From contig JAIRZV010000059.1 in the NCBI GenBank assembly GCA_031267055.1, positions 1-6,894 on the forward strand: a DNA stretch of 6,894 bases, written 5' to 3'. Positions 1 to 4,807 of this stretch are shown piece after piece. This DNA comes from Candidatus Margulisiibacteriota bacterium (GTDB taxonomy: Bacteria; Margulisbacteria; Termititenacia; Termititenacales; Termititenacaceae). Both the position numbers and the translations under genes were made by a program. A model generated the notes under the pieces. The model was not told the DNA's origin. It searched no databases and was given only the letters and a program-made list of their open reading frames with translations. Position 1 is the stretch's first letter, and each line of letters starts with the position of its first letter.

Positions 1-1257
1 GTCTTCGCCGTCGAGCGCGATGATAAACAAACGATTGGCCTGGCCGAGTATGCGTAGAGGATGCGCGTTGCTGACCGGAAAAACTGCCTCGTTATATTCG
101 GGTATATTGACGGCATTGACTGTCGGTGGAGGAGCGTACCGCAGATTTAATTCCGGCGCGGCGAATTGCGAGTCTAAACTGAGCATATCGATCGTTGCAT
201 GTCCTTGAGGCTCTTGCCGAACGTCGCGGCTAGCGTCGTTTGTTAAGCTCGAGTGATAGGCCTGACGCACCGCCGCGCGCACCGTTTCAAAAACTTTGTT
301 GCTTTCCGCGAAACGCACTTCGCGTTTGGCGGGATGCACATTGACGTCGACCTGCTCATAGGCGATCTGGATAAACAAGACCGCGTAAGGATATTTGCCG
401 CCGTACACCAGATCGGACACGGCCGCGTCCACGGCTTTGTTCAGCAGAGGCGAGACGATGTAGCGGTTGTTCACAAAAAAAGCCTGTCCGCTGCGCGAGC
501 CGGTGACCACAGCCGGATCGGACACATAGCCGCTCACCGCGAAATCCTGCAGGGTCAGATTTACTTTGCGCAGACTTTTGGCCGCGCGCGAGCCGTACAC
601 CGCGCCGATCGCGTTGCGCAAAGCAAGGTCTGGATCAATAGTCTGGCCGCCCTGCGTGGCCAGCGCGGTTTCTCCGTCGCTGACAAAAGTATACGCCACG
701 TCCGCGCGCGACAGCATGAGCTTGCCCAGATAATCGCGGATATGGCTTTTCTCAGTTTCCGCGCTTTTCAAAAACTTCAGCCGGGCCGGCACGCTGGCAA
801 AAAGGTCTTCCACTATTACGGTCGTGCCTTCCGGCGCGGAAACTTTTTCGACGCGGTCAACGGCGCTGCCCTGTAAATGCAGACAGCAGGCATGCGGCTG
901 TGCGCTGTCCTGCGGTTTGGAGATGATCTGCATATTAGACACCGAGGCGATGGACGGCAGCGCTTCGCCGCGAAAACCCATAGTCGTGATGCGGAATAAA
1001 TCTTCCGGCGTCTTGATCTTGCTGGTGGCGTGCCGCACCACGCATTTGGCCAGATCTTCGGCGTCCAGGCCACAGCCGTTGTCGCTGACTTTGATGAGTT
1101 GTTTGCCGCCATCGGCGATCTCGATCGTGACGCGCGTGGCTCCGGCGTCAAGCGCGTTTTCCACCAGCTCCTTGACTACCGACACCGGCCGCTCGATGAC
1201 TTCTCCGGCGGCGATTTGATTGATGAGGTTTTGGTCGAGCAGTTCGATGCGGGACAT
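1..1257 (-). CDS. mutL: DNA mismatch repair protein MutL, N-terminal 419 residues (runs off the left edge)
   Basis: MutL is the GHKL-ATPase coordinator of methyl-independent or methyl-directed mismatch repair, linking MutS recognition to strand incision. The minus-strand frame is open from the ATG at 1257-1255 to base 1. It begins MSRIELLDQNLINQIAAGEV, the classic MutL N-terminus. ATPase motifs seen: VENALDAG (residues 32-39, catalytic E33 and Mg-binding N34), DNGCG (59-63), RHATSKI with the ATP lid (75-81), GFRGEAL (94-100) and GTTVIVEDLF near 145. The transducer domain ends with NVHPAKREVRF (306-316). A linker at about 335-395 follows, then the first residues of the C-terminal dimerisation domain (RLFIIALDGED). 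Roughly the last third of the protein is missing, so the endonuclease motif DQHA(X)2E(X)4E cannot be assessed. No Shine-Dalgarno precedes the start. mutS is not adjacent; the gene upstream on the same strand is an XRE regulator 30 bases away. Confidence 0.97.
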   Translation of the reverse strand, partial: MSRIELLDQNLINQIAAGEVIERPVSVVKELVENALDAGATRVTIEIADGGKQLIKVSDNGCGLDAEDLAKCVVRHATSKIKTPEDLFRITTMGFRGEALPSIASVSNMQIISKPQDSAQPHACCLHLQGSAVDRVEKVSAPEGTTVIVEDLFASVPARLKFLKSAETEKSHIRDYLGKLMLSRADVAYTFVSDGETALATQGGQTIDPDLALRNAIGAVYGSRAAKSLRKVNLTLQDFAVSGYVSDPAVVTGSRSGQAFFVNNRYIVSPLLNKAVDAAVSDLVYGGKYPYAVLFIQIAYEQVDVNVHPAKREVRFAESNKVFETVRAAVRQAYHSSLTNDASRDVRQEPQGHATIDMLSLDSQFAAPELNLRYAPPPTVNAVNIPEYNEAVFPVSNAHPLRILGQANRLFIIALDGED

Positions 1258-1263
1258 ATCGGA

Positions 1264-1272
1264 ATTTTAGCA
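1264..1272 (-). promoter_or_regulatory. Extended -10 promoter, probably giving a leaderless mutL mRNA
   Basis: Read on the minus strand the bases are TGC-TAAAAT, six more bases, then the mutL ATG. This is an extended -10 (TGn plus TAAAAT) placed so that transcription would start at or next to the A of ATG. No purine-rich Shine-Dalgarno lies between it and the start. No good -35 is visible 17 bases upstream (TCTAGC). The GNAT gene at 2650 has the same arrangement. The element lies in the short gap after the XRE stop, so mutL may have its own promoter besides read-through. Confidence 0.45.
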
Positions 1273-1287
1273 CAATTAACTGTCTGG

Positions 1288-1584
1288 CTAGAGTTCTTTG
1301 ATCTGCGCCGTCAATTGCTTTAAAGTTTTTAAGATATTGGTTTTCTTTTGCGGCTCGTTGCTGATACGGCTTTCGGGCAGCAGCGAGAACGGTTTTACAC
1401 CAAGCGCAGAGGCGATCTGGTAAAGAGTCTTAATTGTCATATTGCGCTGTCCGTGCTCGATCTGGGACAAATAAAAATAGCTGATATTCGCTTCAAAAGC
1501 AGTTTCTTCCAGAGATTTCTTTTGCGCCTGTCTAAGCGTGCGGATTGTGCCGCCGATACGCTGTGCCAGCAAATTGTCTTTCAT
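1288..1584 (-). CDS. Small XRE/Cro-type helix-turn-helix transcriptional regulator (98 aa)
   Basis: This is a DNA-binding regulator with one HTH_3-type domain at about residues 10-70. The recognisable core is RTLRQAQKKSLEETAFEANI (16-35), SYFYLSQIEHGQRN (35-48), then TIKTLYQIASALGVKPFSLL (50-69), the five-helix Cro/CI fold in which the YLSQIEHG segment is the recognition helix. A short charged tail (70-98) has no second domain, so no peptidase or ligand-binding module is seen. Size and layout resemble restriction-controller (C) proteins and small phage-type repressors. The start at 1584 is chosen because TAAGGAG (minus strand, 1600-1594) sits nine bases upstream and the HTH begins right after it. 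The same frame stays open further upstream, across the divergent promoter, but that extension has no domain. The likely target is the palindrome at 1621-1634. mutL follows 30 bases downstream. The regulated gene is inferred, not shown. Confidence 0.88.
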   Translation of the reverse strand: MKDNLLAQRIGGTIRTLRQAQKKSLEETAFEANISYFYLSQIEHGQRNMTIKTLYQIASALGVKPFSLLPESRISNEPQKKTNILKTLKQLTAQIKEL

Positions 1585-1617
1585 AATTATAAACTCCTTA
1601 AAATTTGATTCTACTGG

Positions 1618-1646
1618 TTGACAACTATAGTTGTATAAGCTATAAT
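1618..1646 (+). promoter_or_regulatory. Consensus sigma-70 promoter of the tail-fibre-like gene
   Basis: TTGACA at 1618-1623 and TATAAT at 1641-1646 are both perfect consensus hexamers with the optimal 17-base spacer. Transcription is expected to start near 1653, giving a leader of about 29 bases before the ATG at 1682. A full-consensus promoter is usually held in check. Here the spacer is largely occupied by a perfect palindrome, consistent with repression. Confidence 0.85.
1621..1634. promoter_or_regulatory. Perfect 14-bp palindrome, candidate operator for the XRE regulator
   Basis: ACAACTATAGTTGT equals its own reverse complement. It begins inside the -35 hexamer (shares ACA) and covers most of the spacer of the promoter at 1618-1646, where a bound dimer would block RNA polymerase. 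It lies 37 bases upstream of the XRE start on the other strand. A weaker minus-strand promoter candidate overlaps it (TATACA at 1638-1633 and TAGAAT at 1614-1609, 18-base spacer), so one site could control both genes. The central ACTATAGT recalls the centres of restriction-controller C-boxes. That it is the XRE site is inference from position. Confidence 0.6.
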
Positions 1647-1651
1647 TTATT

Positions 1652-1661
1652 AACCATGGTT
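1652..1661. repeat. Perfect 10-bp palindrome at the predicted transcription start
   Basis: AACCATGGTT is self-complementary and lies directly at the expected +1 of the tail-fibre promoter, 17 bases downstream of the 14-bp palindrome. It differs in sequence from that palindrome, so it is not a repeat of the same operator. It contains an ATG (1656) that opens a two-codon reading frame (ATG GTT TGA) ahead of the real start. A regulatory role is possible but unsupported beyond position. Confidence 0.3.
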
Positions 1662-1681
1662 TGAAAAAAGGGGGTATGTTT

Positions 1682-2608
1682 ATGACAAGAATATTACATA
1701 CAGAGATCAAAAGCGGCGAGCGTCTGGTGGCGACAGACATCACGGATTTAACGTTTTTCCCGAAAGGCGCGATATTGACTTTCAGCTCTGCGGCGTGGAG
1801 CGCGACCAGCCAGAATTTCCAAACCATCTGGAAAGTCTGCAACAAAGCCAATCATGATGCTGACCCGAATAACGTGCCGGATCTGACGAATAGATTTCTG
1901 CGTGGCGGATCGAGTTCTGATTTTACTACCGGTGGCGGCGCGGATAGCCGCTCCATAAGCATAGCCGCCGCTAATCTCCCCGCGCACAGCCATGGGGTAA
2001 CAAAGTTGCCTGTAAGCGAGCTGTCCGCGAGCGGCCTCTCGGTAGCCAGTGGCGGCGGCGGACATTCGCATACAGTCAGCGGCAATGCGGCGGCGGGTAG
2101 TGGCGCGCATACGCATACAGGCAGCGGCACAACAAACAGTGGCAGCGGCGGACATAAACATTCCGACATTTCCGGTGCTACCAGTAATACAAGCAAAACT
2201 TTAACAGGCACTTTTGGTTTAATTGATGATGGCAGGGGAAACGAAAAAGTCTCCGGCGTATTTACCCATGCAGCTTGGAGCGGGAAGAGTTGGGATGGTG
2301 ATGGCGGAAATCGGACTATTATTACCATGGACGTCACGCACACACATGACATTACAGGCTCTACTGGTGATAATAGCGGGACACATTCCCATGATGTCAA
2401 TGTGACTATTCCTGAAGGCGGCTCACATTCACATACGATCAGCGGCAGTACGTCTGAGGGCGGCGGCACGCACTCACATACGCTCAGCGGCAGTATTAGC
2501 GGTGGCAGTGTCAGCGGCACGACAGACAGCTCCGGCAGCGGCACGCCGTTCAGTGTCGCCACATTGCCAGCGTATTATACGGTGATCTATATAATCAAAG
2601 TGGTGTAA
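1682..2608 (+). CDS. Solitary phage tail-collar / tail-fibre-like protein with His-x-His needle repeats (308 aa)
   Basis: It resembles the receptor-binding tip of long tail fibres (T4 gp37 type) with a tail-collar fold. Residues about 25-105 form the collar half: FFPKGAILTFSS (25-36), VPDLTNRFLRGG (65-76) and NLPAHSHG (98-105). The C-terminus SVATLPAYYTVIYIIKV (291-307) is the usual closing strand. Between them is a Gly/Ser/Thr-rich stretch with HxH at 128, 143, 158, 220, 235, 249 and 264, besides 102, split by an insert at 170-215 (GTFGLIDDGRG...). In T4 gp37, HxH motifs of the trimer bind iron ions in a thin needle; by analogy this would be a metal-stapled trimeric fibre. The ATG at 1682 is chosen for its 7-base spacing from GGGGG (1670-1674); ATG 1676 and TTG 1661 are in frame but worse. 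There is no signal peptide or membrane segment. No other phage gene, chaperone (gp38/tfa type) or integrase lies in the window. It has its own promoter and faces away from the XRE gene. Confidence 0.85.
   Translation: MTRILHTEIKSGERLVATDITDLTFFPKGAILTFSSAAWSATSQNFQTIWKVCNKANHDADPNNVPDLTNRFLRGGSSSDFTTGGGADSRSISIAAANLPAHSHGVTKLPVSELSASGLSVASGGGGHSHTVSGNAAAGSGAHTHTGSGTTNSGSGGHKHSDISGATSNTSKTLTGTFGLIDDGRGNEKVSGVFTHAAWSGKSWDGDGGNRTIITMDVTHTHDITGSTGDNSGTHSHDVNVTIPEGGSHSHTISGSTSEGGGTHSHTLSGSISGGSVSGTTDSSGSGTPFSVATLPAYYTVIYIIKVV
2063..2161 (+). repeat. His-x-His coding repeats, block A
   Basis: Three HxH units start at residues 128, 143 and 158 of the tail-fibre-like protein, exactly 15 codons (45 bases) apart: HSH, HTH, HKH, each preceded by Gly/Ala and followed by Ser/Thr/Gly-rich sequence. 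The DNA copies are related (cattcgcat, catacgcat, cataaacat) but not identical, so selection for the protein pattern rather than recent duplication is likely. Confidence 0.75.
2339..2479 (+). repeat. His-x-His coding repeats, block B
   Basis: Four HxH units at residues 220, 235, 249 and 264 (HTH, HSH, HSH, HSH) are spaced 15, 14 and 15 codons apart. The last two share the longer pattern SHSHTISGST / THSHTLSGSI, suggesting a relatively recent internal duplication of about 45 bases. A 62-residue step separates this block from block A. Confidence 0.75.
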
Positions 2609-2634
2609 GTTTTTTCTATTTCCGCAAGCGTTCA

Positions 2635-2643
2635 TGTTAAAAT
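2635..2643 (+). promoter_or_regulatory. Extended -10 promoter, probably giving a leaderless GNAT mRNA
   Basis: The bases TGT-TAAAAT are followed by six bases and the ATG at 2650. There is no Shine-Dalgarno before this start (the bases are ATTTTC). The layout matches that before mutL, so two independent genes show TGnTAAAAT-N6-ATG. No clear -35 is visible. The preceding gene ends at 2608 and the 41-base gap contains no convincing terminator hairpin. Confidence 0.5.
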
Positions 2644-2649
2644 ATTTTC

Positions 2650-3117
2650 ATGGACAAGATCACGGTGCGCAAAGCGACGATCAAGGACACGGCCGGCATT
2701 TTGGCGCTGGTCAATTTTTACGCCAAAAAAAATCTAATGCTGCCGCGCAGTGAGGACGCGGTCATTCAAAATCTGCGGGATTTTTTTGTCGCGGTGGAAA
2801 CAGCCGGTAAAAAAGTTATTGGCTGTGCCGCGCTGCATCTGTATACCGACCGGCTCTCGGAGATCAAATCTCTGGCGGTGGCGGAGGAGCACACCGGACG
2901 CGGCCTCGGCGCCAAGCTGATCAAACGCTGTTTGGCCGAAGCCAAAGCTCTGGGCGTGCCCAAAGTTTTTGCGCTGACTTACGCGCCGGAATTTTTCACC
3001 AAAAATAAATTCAAGCCGTCGGTCAAAGAATTGCTGCCGCAAAAAATCTGGGAAGAATGTCGGCTCTGTCCGCACCGGAATAATTGCGCCGAAAAATGTT
3101 TCGTATACGCTATATAG
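2650..3117 (+). CDS. GNAT N-acetyltransferase, short N-acetylglutamate-synthase-like (ArgA-type), with Cys4 tail
   Basis: A cytosolic acetyl-CoA-dependent acetyltransferase. The 155 residues match the short ArgA-like family: MDKITVRKATIKD start, LMLPRS (29-34), NLRDFFVAVE (41-50), GCAALHLY (58-65), EIKSLAVAEEHTGRGLGAKL (71-90), which contains the R/Q-x-x-G-x-G/A acetyl-CoA pyrophosphate loop (T82-GRGLG), and VFALTYAPEFFTKNKFK (106-122). The tail LLPQKIWEECRLC...NNC...C has Cys137, 140, 146 and 150, a C-x2-C-x5-C-x3-C pattern typical of this family and possibly metal-binding. Members are often annotated as catalysing the first step of arginine synthesis (glutamate to N-acetylglutamate), but substrate cannot be read from sequence and no arg gene is nearby. 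The ATG is chosen by homology; it lacks a ribosome binding site and is probably leaderless. Confidence 0.85.
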   Translation: MDKITVRKATIKDTAGILALVNFYAKKNLMLPRSEDAVIQNLRDFFVAVETAGKKVIGCAALHLYTDRLSEIKSLAVAEEHTGRGLGAKLIKRCLAEAKALGVPKVFALTYAPEFFTKNKFKPSVKELLPQKIWEECRLCPHRNNCAEKCFVYAI

Positions 3118-3125
3118 GCGGCGAT

Positions 3126-3152
3126 TATGGTATAATTAAGTGATATACCATA
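3126..3152. promoter_or_regulatory. 9-bp inverted repeat overlapping the -10 and start site of the flagellar-like operon
   Basis: TATGGTATA (3126-3134) and TATACCATA (3144-3152) are perfect inverted copies separated by nine bases. The left arm covers most of the -10 at 3131-3136. The right arm begins at about +2 and ends beside the Shine-Dalgarno. The arms are 18 bp apart centre to centre, roughly two helical turns minus three bases. This geometry suits a dimeric repressor. In RNA only the right arm would be transcribed, so an RNA hairpin is unlikely if transcription starts near 3143. Confidence 0.55.
3128..3136 (+). promoter_or_regulatory. Extended -10 promoter (TGG-TATAAT) for the FliK-like to dgt gene cluster
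   Basis: A consensus TATAAT at 3131-3136 is preceded by TGG, forming a full extended -10. The -35 position (3108-3113, CGCTAT) does not resemble TTGACA, as expected for extended -10 promoters. The start would be near 3143, with a leader of about 19 bases containing AGGGGGAG (3152-3159) ahead of the ATG at 3162. It does not look like a sigma-28 flagellar promoter. Confidence 0.65.
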
Positions 3153-3161
3153 GGGGGAGTT

Positions 3162-4412
3162 ATGTCCGAAGTCAGCGCCTATAACAAAAATGTGAACAAT
3201 GCTTTGACCCAGCAGCAGGTCAATCGCTCTGGCGACATCGCGCAAACTGGCGGTATCAAAGGCTCACAGCGCGTACAAAAAGCGCTGGACAGCGCCGCGG
3301 TCGAGGATGCCAAACAACAGCAAGCCCTAAAACCTTTTCCGACGATCGCCCGGCGCATGACGCCGCGCGATATTGTCAATCAATTGTTGCAGCTGGGCAT
3401 TCGTCCCAGTCAGGAAAACCGTTCGCGCGCGACCAAAATGCTGATGTACGGGCTGGAGTTGAGCGCGGAAAATTTTGACACACTGGAAACTTTGCTGGGC
3501 GGCCTGCCCAAAACCGCTTCGACCGAGCAAGCGGCGATTTTGATGATCACCAAAGGTTTGAATTCCAGGGCCGGCGCGCAAAGTCTGGCGGCTTTTTTGG
3601 AGCAAAATCCCGAGCTGGGCAAACAATTGCTGGAGCTGCTCGCGGCTTCCACACAGGCGCGCGGCGCTTTGTCCTCAGCTGGCGGTTTGCTCTCGCCGCA
3701 GTTGTCCAACCAACTGGCCGCGATGCTGGCGTCGCTGGACGGCTTTGTGAGCCTGCTGCCCAAAGATTTTAAGGACAAAATCCAAAAAGGCTCGGGCTTT
3801 TTCAATAACGCGGAAGTCCTGACCAATATGCGCGCGGTGCGGGCGCTGATCAGCGGCGTGTCCAAACAGGTGGCGGACGCCATGCCGGAAAAAACACCCA
3901 CGGCCAATAGTTTGCTGTCCGCGCTGGGACAGCTCGGCAAAGCGGCCAAAGATATTTCGCAAAATCTGATCGTGCAAGCGATACTGTCCAGACCGGACGG
4001 CCGCGAAGATCAAGCGCAGAGCGAAAGATTTGCCTACTGGCAGATCCCGAACAGCATGGGCAATCCGCCGCAGACTATCGAGCTGTTGCTGGAAAAAGAC
4101 AAAAAAGCGAAATACCGCAAGATCAATCCGCGGCGTACCAAATTGGTTTTGAAAACGGAATCCGAAACGCTGGGCGAGATTTCCGCCGAAGTGGAAGTGG
4201 AGGACGACAATCTGGATTTTAAATTTAACACCAACAGCGAGGAGATCCGCAAACTCATCAACGCCAATGTTGACGAGTTGCGCAAAAAAATGGAGACTTT
4301 CAATTACAAAACAAAAACTGTGCGCGTGGTCAAACGCAATCTCGATGTGAAAAAATTTTTGATCCCGACGCTGGATTTCAATAATCTGACGCGGGTGCAG
4401 ACCGAGGTATAG
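3162..4412 (+). CDS. FliK-like (flagellar hook-length-control-related) protein, 416 aa
   Basis: Probable relative of FliK/YlqG-type proteins, which in flagella measure hook length and signal FlhB to switch export substrate. Residues 1-60 are polar, Gln/Ser-rich and probably disordered, as in exported FliK N-termini. Residues 66-165 contain repeated helical modules (MTPRDIVNQLLQLGIRPSQE, LELSAENFDTLETLLGGLPK, AAILMITKGLNSRAG) like those of clostridial FliK-like proteins. After a helical middle (170-275), the C-terminal part from about 290 (YWQIPNSMG) to 390 is a compact alpha/beta region: LVLKTESETLGEISAEVEVE (328-347), LDFKFNTNSEEIRKLI (351-366), DELRKKMETFNYK (371-383). This matches the LG.i...v pattern of the FliK C-terminal (Flg_hook) domain. 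There is no signal peptide or transmembrane segment. The next gene starts two bases after the stop and encodes an FlhB C-domain relative, FliK's known partner type, which supports the call. The family assignment is by pattern only. Confidence 0.6.
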   Translation: MSEVSAYNKNVNNALTQQQVNRSGDIAQTGGIKGSQRVQKALDSAAVEDAKQQQALKPFPTIARRMTPRDIVNQLLQLGIRPSQENRSRATKMLMYGLELSAENFDTLETLLGGLPKTASTEQAAILMITKGLNSRAGAQSLAAFLEQNPELGKQLLELLAASTQARGALSSAGGLLSPQLSNQLAAMLASLDGFVSLLPKDFKDKIQKGSGFFNNAEVLTNMRAVRALISGVSKQVADAMPEKTPTANSLLSALGQLGKAAKDISQNLIVQAILSRPDGREDQAQSERFAYWQIPNSMGNPPQTIELLLEKDKKAKYRKINPRRTKLVLKTESETLGEISAEVEVEDDNLDFKFNTNSEEIRKLINANVDELRKKMETFNYKTKTVRVVKRNLDVKKFLIPTLDFNNLTRVQTEV

Positions 4413-4414
4413 AG

Positions 4415-4807
4415 ATGCCGAACCGCCGGGAAATAGAAGAAAAAGAAGCGAGACATCGCCAGAAAATCAAGAAAACCACGCTGGAGCTGGAAAACAAAGC
4501 GGCCGGCGAGCGTTCGGCGATCGCTATACGCTACGATGTGGAGCATGACGCGGCGCCGGTGATTTTAGCGGCCGGCCGCGGCGAATTTGCCGAAGATATT
4601 TTGAAAATCGCCGAAGACCACAAAATCCCTTTTTATGAGGACAAAGGTTTGGCCGATCTTTTGCTCAAGCTGGAGGTCAGTACAGAAGTGCCGCCGGAGT
4701 TGTATACTTTGATCGCCGAAGTTTTGGCGTTTATTTTCCGTCTGGATCAAATGGCGTCGAAACGCGAAAGACTGTACAAACGCGTCAAGGAAATGGATGA
4801 TGAATAA
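4415..4807 (+). CDS. FlhB C-terminal-domain-like protein (YlqH/FlhX type), lacking NPTH
   Basis: This resembles the cytoplasmic domain of FlhB/YscU, the export-specificity switch of flagellar and type III secretion systems, without its membrane part. Residues 1-28 are a charged helix (EEKEARHRQKIKKTTLELEN). The domain proper runs about 33-112: SAIAIRYDVEHDAAPVILAA (34-53), EDILKIAEDHKIPFYEDKGL (60-79), LADLLLKLEV (79-88), PPELYTLIAEVLAFIFRL (93-110). In FlhB the segment NPTHYAVALRYD carries the autocleavage site; aligned here the NPTH position reads AGER (30-33), so self-cleavage is not expected. Stand-alone NPTH-less copies occur in other bacteria (YlqH) beside FliK-like genes and their role is unclear. 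GAGG (4404-4407) lies seven bases before the ATG. The 3' end overlaps the next gene by 11 bases. Confidence 0.8.
   Translation: MPNRREIEEKEARHRQKIKKTTLELENKAAGERSAIAIRYDVEHDAAPVILAAGRGEFAEDILKIAEDHKIPFYEDKGLADLLLKLEVSTEVPPELYTLIAEVLAFIFRLDQMASKRERLYKRVKEMDDE

Noticed and set aside
253..876. Plus-strand open frame opposite mutL
   Set aside because: The opposite strand encodes a continuous, motif-complete MutL. The plus-strand translation is Arg/His-rich with no recognisable domain.
1661..1681. TTG 1661 or ATG 1676 as the tail-fibre start
   Set aside because: The GGGGG Shine-Dalgarno (1670-1674) lies inside or too close to these starts. ATG 1682 has the right spacing.
1585..1851. Upstream extension of the XRE frame to an ATG at 1851
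   Set aside because: It would cross the divergent promoter and the opposite tail-fibre gene and adds no domain. The ATG at 1584 has TAAGGAG nine bases upstream and leads straight into the HTH domain.
2048..2500. CRISPR or tandem satellite interpretation of the periodic repeats
   Set aside because: The repeats keep one reading frame, differ in sequence, and encode a regular HxH protein pattern, so they are coding repeats.
1852..2562. Long minus-strand open frame (236 codons) opposite the tail-fibre gene
   Set aside because: It is the antisense shadow of a Gly/Ser/Thr/His-rich repeat protein. Its translation is Pro/Val/Leu/Cys-rich low complexity with no domain, and no ribosome binding site precedes it.
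3410..3949. Minus-strand open frame inside the FliK-like gene
   Set aside because: Antisense shadow of a GC-rich coding region; Ser/Ala/Leu-rich with no family match or start signal.
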